From positions 29,035,530 through 29,099,529 of the forward strand of contig NC_065543.1 of assembly GCF_932294415.1 (NCBI RefSeq): 64,000 bases of DNA. The letters are read 5' to 3'. The notes under the pieces are model-generated. The model searched no databases. It had not been told where the DNA came from and saw nothing but the letters and a program-made list of their open reading frames with translations. Position numbers and translations under genes: made by a program. This stretch comes from Quercus robur. Its lineage: Eukaryota > Streptophyta > Magnoliopsida > Fagales > Fagaceae. Shown here piece after piece: positions 21,441 to 33,209 of the stretch; positions within the stretch are counted from its first letter, which is position 1, and each line of letters begins with the position of its first letter.

Positions 21441-24400
21441 TTAAATAGGTTGTTTCTTTTTACTTTTTATGGGGGTACTGGCATCTAATAATTGTCTGAC
21501 AACGTCTCTCATTGTAGGTCTCTTGCTTGGCTCCTTTTCAGTGCATCTCAAAGCCACCACAAACACATCAATAACTTGTTCCATGATATCTGAATGCAAA
21601 AATTCCTCCATAAGGCTTGAATCAACAATCTTTTCAATTTCTCCTGTATTGCTCCAGACGGACCTGACCCAACTCACAATATCCATTTCCTCCATGAATG
21701 ATGGATCCAATGCCTTCTTTCGGGTTAACAGCTCGAGCAAAACAACCCCGTAACTATACACATCAGACTCCTTACCCTTTGTTGTTGTGTATGCATTTTC
21801 TGTAAAAGCCATGGTACACAAATCATTCAATTTAAAAATCTAAAAATAGAAATAGGCTAAACAACAATAAATGCAGAAGAATTACCTGGTGCAATATAAC
21901 CAAATGTACCCACAACTGAGATGGATGGGGTTGAAGCAGAGGACTGATCCAGAAGCTTGGCGATACCAAAATCAGCAATATGAGGCTCCATCTCTGAGTC
22001 TAAAAGTATGTTATTTGGCTTGATATCACGGTGTACTATAGGAGGATCACAGTCAAAATGGAGATATGTCAATCCATGTGCTGTTCCAACTGCTATTTTG
22101 TAGCGGACACCCCACTCTAGTGTTGGTGGTGGATTCACTTCATGTAAAACATCATGAAGGCTCCCATTTTGCATGTACTTATACAAGATTAAACCATAGT
22201 CCTTTCGTAACCAAAAGTCTTCCAGTCTCACCAAATTCCGGTGCCTAATCTTCCCAACAGTTTGAATTTCTCTAGCCATACTTAGGTTTCCTCCTTTATT
22301 CCCAGAAAATGCAAGCTTCTTCACAGCAAAAACTTTGTCTGGGCTCAATGAGGCCTTGTAAACAGCTCCATGGGCTCCTCGCCCAATTAAATACCGGTCA
22401 TCTAGATTTGCTGTGGCCTCCATTAGTTTTTTAAGCAGGGAAGATGATCCCTCTTGAGCAGAGGTGTCAGCTTCCTGCTTTGGTCTTCTGCTGAAAAGAA
22501 ACACAAGAACCAATCCGAGAAGCATAAAAACAAGAGCTAGTGAGGATCCAAGGGATATCATTGCGACTTCTAATCTACTAAGACCCTTTTTATTGCTTGA
22601 TTGAAGGTCACAAGGCTTGAAATTGCTGTTTCCGGTGCAGGTTAATCCACCAGATGGAAGACAACTGACACAAAGGCTGGGGTTGCCTAAGAATGATGAT
22701 GGAGATGAGTTCAGAAACTTCATTAGTGTTTGTGGAACAGGACCTGTGAAGTGATTGTATGAAATATTGACCTCAACTAATGACTGCATTTCCTCTAGAG
22801 CTATCAAAGTTCCTGTCAAATTGTTATGAGACACATCCAGCTGCAGAAGCCTGTTCAATTTTCCAAGCTCTAAAGGAACTTCACCTGTCAACACATTACT
22901 GCTGAGATTCAATGCATAGAATAGATCCTGCAGTGCCCCAATAAACGAAGGAATCTCTCCTCCAAAAAAATTTCCACCAAGTTGTAGCTCTGAGAGCTTT
23001 TTAAATTCTGACAAGAACGATGGGACACCCCCAATAAAACGATTCTCTCTCAAAATCAATGCGGATAAACCTGTCCAGCTCCTCAAACTAGATGGAATTG
23101 AGCCATTCAATAGATTGAAACCCACATCAAATCTCTCTAATTTGACACAATTTGATAGCTGAGATGGCAAAGGACCTTCCAATTTGTTTTCAGCCAAACT
23201 CAATGTCTGCAGATTCACGAGGTTTCCTAGCTCTGGGGGTATAAACCCTGTAAACATATTCTTGGACAAAATAATGGAAGTGAGGTTGGTGCAATTTCCC
23301 AGGCTTGATGGAATTGCTCCACCAATATTATTTTCACTGATGTCCATGAATAAAAGCTTTGTATTTTTGTCAAATTCTGGAAGAACCCCTGTGAAGTTGT
23401 TTTTTTTGAGGATTAATCTTCGCAGAGTTGAACAGCTTCCTACATCAGAAGGTATGCTACCTTGAAGTTGATTTTGACCCATATTCAGCACACTTAATTG
23501 CTTTCCAAAGCAAAGATTTGGAGGAATTTTACCAGTGAACTTATTATTCGTAAAGTCCAACTGTATTAAGCTGCTGTTAATCCCCAAACTTTCAGGTATA
23601 ACTCCAGAGAATTGGTTGTCATACAATGAAATGTTTTTAAGTTGTTTGAGCTCAGTCATCTCCAGAGGTAGTTCCCCGGAAAGGCTGTTATTATACACAT
23701 GAAGATACTGGAGACTTGGAATCTTCCAAATGCTAATGGGAATTTCACCCATTAAACGGTTGTTAAACAATTCAATGTCCTGCAATTCAGTCAGCATCCC
23801 TAATTCACTGGGAATTTCCCCCTCAAGTTGGTTTGTATACAATAGTAGGCCTTCCAAGGACTTGCACTTGCCAAGTTCAGGCGGTATTTTTCCAGACAAA
23901 TGGTTTTCAGGAAGGTGAAGTAGTAAAAGCTTATATAGTAGACCAAAGGAAGATGGGATATTGCCCATTAAGTTGCTACTCACAGCAACGAAGTATGCTA
24001 AGTCACTACAATTGCCCAAGCCTGGTGGAATACCTCCACTAAAACCATTGAACGATAAATCCAAGGAGCATAAACTCTTGCAATTGCCCAAACCCAAAGG
24101 AATTCTACCCTCAAGACTATTTTGGCTGACTGATAAATAAGCAAGGTTCTCAAGATTGTTTAGACTCTCAGGCAAAATACCCACCAGTTGGTTCTGATTC
24201 AAATAAAGTTCCTCCAGTTTACTACAATTTCCAATAGATGAAGGAATCATCCCTGATAACTGATTACCAAATAACCGTAGACTCAAAACCGCACTCATGT
24301 TTCCAACATTTGCAGGAATTGAGCCATTGAAATTGTTATTGTTTAGATACACATATTCCAAGTGTGGAATCCGAAACACGGATTCGGGTATTTCACCAAT

Positions 24401-24862
24401 CAGCATATTTTCATAGAGGCTCAATGACAGTAAACTCTGCAAGTTTTCAAATCTATCAGGTATTTCTCCACTAAAGTTGTTTACAGACAGGTCCAATTGC
24501 TCAAGAACACTACAGTTGCCTAACTCTTTAGGTATGACACCAAAGAAATTGTTATAACTCAAAACAAGGATTTGCAATTGACTAAGGTGCCCAATTTCAG
24601 GTCCTAACCGACCTGAAATTGCCTGACTAGAGAGGTTAAGGGACATCACATTGTGAGCATTGTCACACTCCACTCCTGCCCATGAGCAAGGAGAGGAATC
24701 AGAAGCATCCCAGCTTGAGGTTATGGAAGGAGGCACAGATGTCCAGTGCCTCAGGAGTGCCAACAAAGTTATCCCATCAGAGTTGAGACCAGAGACAGTA
24801 TAACCATATATGGATGCAGTGAAGCATAAAAACAGCAATAAATGGTTCAAAACAAGCTGCAT
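21441..24862 (-). CDS. PEPR-like: LRR receptor-like kinase, PEPR1/PEPR2-like (LRR subfamily XI)
   Basis: Two coding exons. Exon 1 is 24862-21886 and exon 2 is 21799-21441. An 86-bp GT-AG intron (21885-21800) splits the Glu codon of the APE motif. The product is 1111 residues. It has a signal peptide (residues 1 to about 22), an LRR N-cap with C-S-W-A-G-V-E-C, and about 26 tandem LRRs of the G-x-I-P type (about 75-720). A paired-Cys juxtamembrane region (LCVSCLPSGGLTC) and a membrane helix (about 766-791) follow. The kinase starts at GRGAHG (about 827), with Lys in FAVKK (about 848), HRD (about 944, an RD kinase) and DFG (about 964). All catalytic motifs are present. Layout and sequence are closest, from memory, to plant PEPR receptors. 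These sit in the plasma membrane, bind Pep danger peptides and signal with BAK1-type co-receptors. The ligand is inferred, not shown. Confidence 0.88.
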
Positions 24863-24889
24863 GGTAATTCAAATTTAATGGTGTAGATT

Positions 24890-24984
24890 CTGCAGAAGAG
24901 CAAACTATAAAGAAAGACAGACCAACTCACTAAAGATGGTAAAAAAGAATGTTCAGCTTAGAGTGAGTGATGGTACTCACCTAC
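24890..24984 (-). other. Putative 5'-UTR intron of the PEPR-like gene
   Basis: On the minus strand CTCCAG is followed by GTAGGTGAGT (donor at 24984) and the segment ends in GCTCTTCTGCAG (acceptor at 24890), 27 bp before the ATG. This gives a 95-bp intron wholly inside the leader. Both sites match plant consensus well. It needs a transcript to confirm. Confidence 0.55.
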
Positions 24985-25085
24985 CTGGAGCTTGAAGCAA
25001 GACCCAGCATTGATTTGGAATTTAGAGAGAGGAACAAAGTTCAAATCTTGAGAATGAGAGAAAGAGTATGTGTGAAAGTGGTTAT

Positions 25086-25105
25086 GTATAGTATATATAT
25101 ATCTA
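25086..25105 (-). promoter_or_regulatory. Possible TATA region of the PEPR-like gene
   Basis: A TATAGATATATATATAC stretch on the minus strand lies about 225-245 bp upstream of the ATG and about 100-120 bp upstream of the putative leader intron. The position suits a core promoter, but AT-rich sequence is common here, so the call is weak. Confidence 0.35.
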
Positions 25106-25276
25106 TAGTTTATTGTTGTATCAGAAAGACAGATAGTGCAATGTTGTCAGTAAGAATTAAATATGTTGCATGGTTTTTAAGGCCATATCAGTGAGCCATC
25201 TGCTAGTGTCTAACATGACAACGCGGTTTCTGGCCACCGCTAGATAAGACGCTGGACCTTTTTGACAATTTGACTT

Positions 25277-25391
25277 GCTTTGGACATTGTCTGTTTTTTT
25301 TTTTTTTTTTTTTGGATGAGAAATATGTGAATTTCATTCAACTGAAATTGAAATACAACAGAGAGACTTTGCGCTTTGGACATTGTCTGTT
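25277..25391 (-). mobile_element. 77-bp LINE 3' tail with 19-bp TSD, upstream of the PEPR-like gene
   Basis: GCTTTGGACATTGTCTGTT occurs at 25277-25295 and again at 25373-25391. Between them is an insert that starts with a T run of about 20 (25294-25313). Read on the minus strand it is a short LINE 3' UTR piece (TTTCAATTTCAGTTGAATG) followed by poly(A). This is a textbook, extremely 5'-truncated target-primed insertion. It lies about 415 bp upstream of the kinase start codon. Confidence 0.85.
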
Positions 25392-26013
25392 ACTCAGTTG
25401 TTGTCTTTACCGACAAATATCTTATCTTTTTCTAGTAAAAAAAAAAAAGTGGCTGAATAGAACAGGAATAGGTGTGAACTTCACAGTTGCCACTACTTGA
25501 GTCCAAAATGAACCGCCCATTTTTAAACTAAAAAACTAAATTCATCTGCTTCTAGAAGCATTACTCAGGAGAGAATAATTTGGAAGAAATGGTTTGTTTA
25601 TTTGTTGGGACTAGAATTTCGTTGAGAGTGAGTCAGTGAATAAGATGGATTTAGCACCATTTGTATTAAAAAAAATGAGGTCAGATATATTATTAAGCAA
25701 TAATTTTTGTTTTTCTCATATCAAATTTTAAATAGGAAAACGTAGCCCAGGTCACATTTTCTTGTGTTTATAAAATGAAGTTGTAGAAGATTCGTTCCCA
25801 CCAACAAAAAAGAATACATCAACGCGCGTGTTACCTTATATTAAAAAAAATAATTTTTAATGTTTTAGCTATGTTGAATTATTTTTGTGAAAAAGTGTAG
25901 CTGTTGGAGAAGGTCCCTTTTTTTTTTTCTTTTTTCTTTATTAGTTAAAGGTGCATTATATGAGTATCAGAGGATAAAATTTGGAATTAAAAAAATAAAG
26001 GTGAGGATGGAGC
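25392..26013. other. Intergenic DNA
   Basis: No gene or TIR pair recognised. It includes A12 near 25438-25449 and T-rich runs near 25918-25938. Confidence 0.5.
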
Positions 26014-26029
26014 TTTTTTTTTTTTGGAG

Positions 26030-29000
26030 AAACCAGACATCAAGTTTGGGCTTCTATTGAATAAGAAAGCAACATCAATGAACATCGAACAAAACCAGGG
26101 GATAAACAGGTCATCCAACCAAACCCGAACCCCCACCAAATCCTTAGCCTTTTTGGCTAACATATTAGCTAGCACATTACAGACTCTTTTAAGTTTTAAC
26201 ATGACTAAACTCACACAACTGAAAGTCATTAGCAAGGACTAAGATGTCATTAATGACATTCCCATATGAGGAGAGACAGCTAGGCCCTTGTGCGAGGGCG
26301 TTGATCACCCCAGCGAATCGCCTTCGATAACCACTTTCTGTAGACCCAGCTCTTTAGCAAACTGAACTGCTTTTCGGCACGCAATTGCCTCCATTTCGTT
26401 CACTGTTTGGGAAAGGGATATGGGCATGGACAGGGCTCTAAGCACAGCTCCATTCCAGTCTCTAGCAATAACACCAATGCCTGCCATATTCAGTGAGTTG
26501 AACACCGTTGCGTCGAAGTTCAACTTGACATGCTCGGGCTCTAGAGGTCGCCACTGCTGCACCAAGGGATGAGGGGAGGGGATTGGTTCAAGCTCCTGGG
26601 TAGCGAGGTACTCCTGCAGCAAGTCTCCCGCCACGGAACAAAGATGTCCGAAAGGATGCACAAGTCGGCCAAAATGTTGAGCGTTTCTTCGATTCCATAA
26701 TAACCAAGCTGTGATAGAGAAAATTTTAGCGTTGAACTCATCTTGTACCTGCAAAAATCTAGAAAGCAAGTCAGTGAAATCAGATGGGGGGGAGGTGACC
26801 ACTTGATGGAACCATGTAAGTGAGTTCCAAATGCAGGCAATCTCCCCACAGGACCATATGGCATGCAGCGTGTCTTCCTCATGATTTTTACACAGTGCAC
26901 ACACAGCTGAATCGGTAATTTGGCGGCACCAAAGATTGGACATAGTGGGTATTGCGTTGTGGCAAGCTCTCCATATGAAGAGCTGAATTTTCATAGGAAC
27001 TTGGAGCTGCCAAATACTTCTCCAGAACTTCCTGGTTGGGGCTGGGTTGAAGCTGCCTGCACGCTCATTCAAAGCACACGCAGCCAGCATTTTGTAAGCA
27101 CTGCTTGTGGAGAACTGACCTGATGGGGTAAGAGACCAAGTGATGCGGTCAGGGGGGGCTCTTTCACTTAAAGGGATGCTTAGGATGGCAGCCGCTTCGT
27201 GTGGTAGAAAGTTTGCCTGGACAATTTCAGTCTTCCATTCTCCAATTTCATGGTTTATTAGACTACTAACTGTAGCATCTGGGGGCAGGTATGGTAGAGC
27301 AAAAATGGGGGTTCTACTAGGTTGATTAGGTAGCCATTGATCTTGTTTAATTCTCACCGAATTCCCATTCCAATACAACACACCATACCCTTTCAAATCA
27401 CATCACGAGCATTATACTTTTCCAAGCATAGGAGCCACAGGTAGAGTCCCTTGCCTCAAGGATTGAGCTATCCGGAAAAAAAAAAAAAAAAAAAAAAAAT
27501 CTTGCTTTTAACTCCCAATGACAGAGGGAGTCTGGATTATTAATCATACGCCACACTTGTTTGGCAAGTAATAAGGTGTTTGGTTTGTGTTTTTAAATTA
27601 CCATTTTCAGTTTTTAAACAACATTTCACGCATTTCAACGCACTTTTTCACCCACACGTATTTCTACAAATGTTTTCAAATAATAATTTTCAGTTTTTAA
27701 ACACATATACCAAATGGGCCCTAAAGCATCGTTGAATTTTTCAATTTCCTTAAACCCCAGTCCTCCCACCTCCTTGGCCTCACAAAGTTTGTCCCATTTA
27801 ACCCAATGCACCTTTCTATTGTCTCTACTATATTCCCACCAGAATTTTCGTATAAGAATTTCCAATTCCTTAATCAACCCTTTAGGAAGTTTAAAGCAAC
27901 TCATGGTATAAGTTGAAATGGCTTGGATTACTGACTTGATTAGCACTTGTCTATCCGCTTGCGAAAATAACTTCTCTTTCTAACCTTGAAGCTTCCTCCA
28001 CACTCTCTTTTGATGTAAATAAAGGATTTTTTTTTTAGCTCGACCCACTAAGGCTAGCAACTCCATATATTTCTCATACTAGCATATGGCTGGAACCCCT
28101 AATAGCTGCTGGATACTTGTCTGAATCTGGGGAGAGGTATTTGAGCTAAAAAAATAAATTTGTCTTTTCCCTATTTATTTTTGCCCCAAACCACACTCAT
28201 AGATAGCTAAAATATCAAGAATCTTTTGGCACTCCCCTTTAGTGGCTTGACAAAACAAAACACTGTCATCTGCAAAAAATAAGTGGAAAATTCTGGGCCC
28301 ATTACGACATATAGCTATCCCTTTTATATCTCCACTCGCCTCAACTTTTTGAATCAAGCATTGCAAACCCATGGCACATAACAAAAATAAGTAAGGAGAT
28401 AATGGGTCATCCTGGTGAAGCCCTCTACCTGGATGAATATTTCCTACAACTTGTCCATTAAGCAAAACAAAATAGGATACAAATTGCACACAAGACATAA
28501 TAATTTTAATCAACCTCTCCTCAAGACCCAATTGATGCATCACTTTCTCCAAGAAAACCCATTCCACCTGGTCATAGGTTTTACTCATATCCAACTTAAG
28601 AGCCATTAGGCCCACCTTCCCTTGTGTTTTTCTTTTAAGGTAATGAAGTGTTTCAAAGGCCACTAACACATTATCAGTGATGAGCCTACCCGACAGGAAG
28701 GCACTTTGAGAATCAGGGATAGTGAGAGCTAAGAACTTCTTCAAATGATTAACCACAACCTTAGCAATTAATTTGTAAATCACATTGCAAAGGCTAATAG
28801 GCCTAAAATCTGAAACTTTCTTCAGATTTTTTATCTTAGGAATTTGGCATATGAAGGTGGTATTTATGGCTTCAGGAATAATACCAGTATTTAAAGCATT
28901 AAGCACAACAGTTACATCCTCACCCACAATATTCCAGTAAGTTTTATAAAAGATAGGAGACATACCATTAGGGCCAGGTGTGGTGAGAGGAGCCATTTGC

Positions 29001-30337
29001 TTGAGGGCAGTGAGGACTTCCTCAGCTTGAAAGTCACGGCCTAACCTCAAGGGAGAAGCATCAAATGTGGCAGGTTGCATTCCTTCTAAAATCTCATCAA
29101 ACCCTGAAGGATTTGAGCTAGTAAACATGCTTTCAAAGTAGTCTTGTACCACCCTACCCATTTGGCCTTCATCTTTCACCTAATTACCAGTCTCATCTTC
29201 CAATCCCAATATGAGATTGCACTGGTTTCTCTAATTTGCTTTGCAATGGAAATATCTAGTGTTTCTATCTCCCTCCTTCAACCACATATTATGAGATCTT
29301 TGCTTCCACATCAGCTCCTCTCTAGTCTTGAGTTTTTGAATTTCATCCCTCAATACATAGATTTGGCTTGGGTTGGTTCTATAGCAATCCAATTCTTCTG
29401 CATTTTGCAATTCCCTGAGTTTCTTGGCAAGGGTATTATGGACATGTCCAAAAGTGGTGTGGTTCCAAAGCTTAAGATTTTCTTGACAAGCGGAGATTTT
29501 GCTAGAAAAATCCCAAACTGAAGGAAAAGCCGGACTTGTGCCCCAAGAATCTTTTATGATCCCCTCACAAGAATTATACTTTATCCACATAGCCTCAAAC
29601 CCGAATGGATGCCCTTTTTTATAGAAACATTTGAACTCAGAATCTGTGCATAACAATATGGGCTTATGGTCTAAATGGAAGGCTTCCAAATGATGAATCT
29701 GGGATGAAGGGAATTTTAAAATCCATTCCACCAATGCCACTCCCCTATCAAGACGAATCCATACATCTTGGTCCCCTGGTCTTCTGTTGCACCAAGTAAA
29801 AGGATACCTGTTAAAACCCAAGTCCCTCAACCTGCAGTAATCCAAAGCCTCCCTAAACCCTTGCATTTGCCTTTCCAGACAGTCCAGCCAACCCTATTTC
29901 TTATCAGCTAGTAAAATTTCATTAAAATCACCTATACACAACCAAGGCAAATTAAACCGATTATGGAGAATTCTAAGCAAGGACCAGGAGTTTTCCCGGC
30001 TGGCGGTATTAAGGTCACCATAGAAACCCATGAACTTGCAGGCGTCATTAACTCCATGGTCAATAATAGCATCAATATGACAATCAGAAAAAGACTACAC
30101 ATCCACATTAGAATTAGTTTTCCAAAATAAAGCAAGACCGCCACCTGTATTATGACGTGGGACAACAAATAAATTAAAATATTGAATTTTCCTACCAATA
30201 CGATCCAAGACATATTTTTCAACCTTTGTTTCCATTAAAAAAACCAACATAGGATCTTTGTTGTTAATAAGTGGAACGAGCTCATCTTCTGTCTGTGGGT
30301 TCCCAAGCCCACGACAGTTCCAGTTAAGGCAACTCAT
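26030..30337 (-). pseudogene. LINE-C ORF2 (endonuclease, reverse transcriptase, RNase H), broken
   Basis: ATG 30337 gives CLNWNCRGLG, METK and, after a stop near 30095, GDFNE (about 29930), WIRLDRG and LDHKPI, i.e. the AP-endonuclease. RT lies in the open piece 29179-28175 (APLTTPGPNGMSP; TYDQVEWVFLEKV; catalytic FADD at about 28270). The thumb region continues at 27946, is split by the MITE at 27721-27575, then runs through a 25-nt T tract (minus strand; 27500-27476) into the open piece 27396-26305 (zf-RVT and RNase H: KLNFDATVF, EAIACRKA, IEGDS). The RNase H end, with CNVLANMLAKKAKD, lies at 26190-26120 after a frameshift. Confidence 0.88.
27575..27721. mobile_element. Tourist-like MITE nested in LINE-C, 147 bp
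   Basis: The left end GGTGTTTGGTTTGTGTTTTT and the inverted right end GGGCCCATTTGGTATATGTG are imperfect TIRs. Flanking TAA occurs at 27572-27574 and 27722-27724. The LINE reading frame resumes with a local gain of Leu codons (FNDAL then LAKQVWRM), which confirms both the insertion and the 3-bp duplication. The 3-bp TWA target points to PIF/Harbinger. Confidence 0.8.
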
Positions 30338-30499
30338 GGTGACCGATGGTGCTGGAAACTAGCTACCACCTCACAATTTTCCTTATCATCTGAATTACAA
30401 AATCCCACACACTACTTTTTTGTACCACACAAGTCTATCAGGTCTAAAGAGGGGCGACGATCACCTAGAGGCTCAAAGGGAGCTGTGATAGTTGGCTCA

Positions 30500-31675
30500 T
30501 TAACACGTTCCACTCTTTTCCACCTTTTTTGTAGTAGTAGTAAGGGTAGAATCAGTGTTACTTACATTGGTGATATTAGCAAGGGGAGTTGAGTGGGAGG
30601 AAACCTCACCATTAGCTATCTTTAGACTCACCACCTCATGCTCCAAACCACGTGCATGTTCCTTCTTCTTAATCTGATTTGTAGACCACTGCCCATTGCT
30701 GTCATGAACCTGACCAAAACAGCCCATAGCGTGCTTAAGAGGCATCCTCACATTCAAACTATCAACCTCTACCAAATTCTCATCCAACTCCACTGCCGTG
30801 GCTAACCCCTAGCCATTCTCATCCTGACGTTGAGCAGGGGCTGAGTTTTCAGCATGGTTACATGGCTTTTTCATCATACCAAACTGCTTCCTCCACCATG
30901 GTGCTTGGCTCCGAGATGCACCCGAAATGACAGCAACAGATTTTCGGGTGTGTCGAACCATGTCCGCCCTTAACCACTCCCCGTGCTGATCTTCTTTCCT
31001 CAGTTTTCCTTTACCTTGAAGCCACACAGGACAATCCCTCTCCCCATGAGTCACACGTCCACACCAGTAATAAAAATTCGGCAACCGTTCATACTTTATT
31101 CCCACCCAAGCAATCTGTTTACCCTCAGCCCAAAGTTTACTACATCGGGCTAGGGGTTTTGTAATATCCATGGAAACCTGGACTCGAAGAAACTCTCCAC
31201 CACAACCATCATCTTCCGGGTCAGCCACTTGCACCACGGTCCCAAGCGTCTTTCCAATCGCTTCCTCAGTTTCCTGTGTCAATTAATTTTCGGGCACATT
31301 GTGTAGTTGAATCTAGAAAGTTGTGCTAGAGAATTCTAGGAAAGGGGCAGATTCAGCATCCTAAGCCTGCTGAAATATCACCAGATTCTTGTCATAGGAC
31401 CAGGGTTCATGCTCCAGAACACGTTTAAGATCAAGATTATCTTCAAATTCAAACAGCAACGTGTGTTCACCAACATCTCGGATTTTAAGTTCCCCACTCG
31501 ATTTCCACAACAGTTTGAAAGTTTGAGCCACCGCATCAACGTTTAGAACTCTCTTTGTGATGAAGCGGCTAGCGAGTCGGTGAATCGTCGCTACCTTCTG
31601 CTGTGAAACATCAACACCTCTCTCCTCTTCTTCAGCTAGGGAGAAACGGGACCACAACTCATCCAAGCTAGCCAT
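30500..31675 (-). pseudogene. LINE-C ORF1 (DUF4283 plus zinc knuckle), broken
   Basis: The likely start is ATG 31675-31673 (MASLDELWSRFSL). A DUF4283-type domain follows (FITKRVLNVDAVAQTF...EPWSYDKNLVIF), ending at a stop near 31361. A second piece, 31282-30809, contains the RNA-binding linker and the knuckle YYWCGRVTHGERDC, in which the first Cys has become Tyr. A third open piece (30793-30500) is the tail, shifted at a stop near 30809. LINE-A also has a damaged knuckle, but at other positions. Confidence 0.8.
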
Positions 31676-31860
31676 AAGGACGTGCCAAAGATAAAGCAGT
31701 GCCCTAACCAAATGAACAAACAAACTGCAACAGGAACAAACACACCGTCCTATCAGATCCCCTAAAGGCTGAAGGGAAAAGAAAACCTAAACAAGTTAGG
31801 TACAAAATTCTACAAGCGGCTAGGGTTTTGGGAGAGAAAAACCCTAATGGCTAGAAAAAT

Positions 31861-33055
31861 AGAAAAAAAAAATATTGTTGAATTTTACATATTTAAGCCT
31901 TAAAATCAGTCACATTAGTCAAACTAAAGAAGTATAAATTTACATATTATTCACTTTGCATTTATTTTTTTATTCTTTTTTTATGTATTCCAAAAATAAA
32001 GAAAGAGTAGATTGATGTGTGAAAAGAAAAATAAACAATTAAAAAAGTCAAGAAAAAAATGATATTTTAATAAAATGTAGTGTAAAATAAATAATACGAT
32101 GTGAGAAGTTTTATAAAGTAAGTATGTAAAATAGAAAAGGTAAATTTCTATACTAAAATAGATAAAAAAATTTATATTTTACATAAAAAGATATGAACTG
32201 CTCTCGGTAATTTAAAATGTTGTACAAAAATAAGCAGCAATTAGAAAATTTTGTAAGAATAAAATGGGGAGTCACTGTTGTCCTATTTTATTGTTTCCAC
32301 ATTGAAAAATCTCTTCTTTATTCTTTCATCTATACACACTACCCAAATCTTTTTCTTTTATTTTATTGTTTCCACAACACACTACCCAAATTTTTTTCTT
32401 TTATTTTATTGTTTCCACAGATGAAAGTTTTGTGATATTTTGCCTTATTTTCAAAGGGGAAAAGTTTTGCATTTGTTCACATGATGTTCACACATCATCT
32501 GGCAATTTTTAACATTTGTTGCACCACCAACGTATCGGAAGTGTTGTACATGCGTGAGCAGAATGCACATTGATGGGTCAACAACGCATCTCGATGAATG
32601 TGGGCATGATAGACACTTGTGAAATGAGTCAAATGACACTCTTGGTATATGCTCTAGGAGCCCCGTGCATATGTTTGCATCGCCCTGGACTTGGACATAC
32701 ACAAGAGAGCCACATTATCAACAATTCCTTATCCAACCCATCACACGCCTTCATGGATTGGATGCTCCCATTATTCAAGAACTCACACTCATGGTTTTAA
32801 AAACCAAAACCGTCAAATAATCAAAATATGGTTTTGTTTCCTTTTTAACAGTTGAACCATTGATTCAAGTTGGACTTAGGATTTCAAACTATAGGGCCAA
32901 AGTATAAGAAGAAGAAAAATTCCAAATAGGTATTCATATAGAACTAGCAAACTATCAACCAAGATCAATACACAAAATCATTGTTTCTTAATACATTAAG
33001 ATACAATCATTTATCAACAAAGACAAAAGAAATATAAAATAATATTGTTTCTTAA
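31861..33055. other. Unassigned AT-rich and possibly transposon-derived DNA
   Basis: 31870-32215 is AT-rich with TTTTACATA/TATGTAAAA phrases in both orientations, possibly a decayed TIR element without clear ends. 32270-32420 contains a thrice-repeated TTTTATTTTATTGTTTCCAC-like phrase. 32460-32800 is less AT-rich and has a short open frame on the minus strand with several Cys and His residues (32702-32451), which I do not recognise. Nothing supports a real gene. Confidence 0.4.
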
Positions 33056-33209
33056 GAGCACCAACTATTGCGAAAAATATTTATTTTCACAAACCAAAAC
33101 TTACTTTTGTTACTTTAATATAGCATTTGAAATGTCTTGTACAGTAGTGTTTTTGGTATTTGGTGTTTTAAATACTAAATATTTACTATTTAGAACACCT
33201 AATATACTC
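33056..33209. mobile_element. Small Harbinger-type MITE H-C, 154 bp
   Basis: It starts GAGCACCAACTATTG and, read inverted from the right, GAGTATATTAGGTGTT. TAA is found on both sides (33053-33055 and 33210-33212). The interior phrase AAATATTTA is inverted. The TIRs are weak, so this rests mainly on ends plus TSD. Confidence 0.5.

Larger units (their letters stand above)
26014..31860 (-). mobile_element. Full-length L1-type LINE (LINE-C), inactive, with nested MITE
   Basis: Reading leftwards: 5' UTR of about 180 bp (starting near CCCTAGCCGC), ORF1 from 31675, ORF2 from 30337 and a 12-nt poly(A) tail (T12 on the + strand at 26014-26025). It is the same general architecture as LINE-A, but protein identity between them looks modest, so it is another subfamily. 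A 147-bp MITE (27575-27721) is nested in ORF2. Stops and frameshifts occur in both ORFs. I found no matching TSD at the two ends, so the exact 5' end is uncertain by some tens of bases. Confidence 0.85.

Noticed and set aside
23184-24042. Plus-strand open frames over the LRR region
   Set aside because: They are antisense shadows of the leucine-rich repeats of the PEPR-like gene on the minus strand.
31870-32215. TIR element with TTTTACATA ends
   Set aside because: Inverted phrases exist but I could not define matching termini or a TSD. The right end GAACTGCTC is not followed by TAA or TTA.
32451-32702. Cys/His-containing minus-strand frame of 83 codons
   Set aside because: There is no recognisable domain and no regular Cys/His spacing. 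The surroundings look like decayed repeat DNA.
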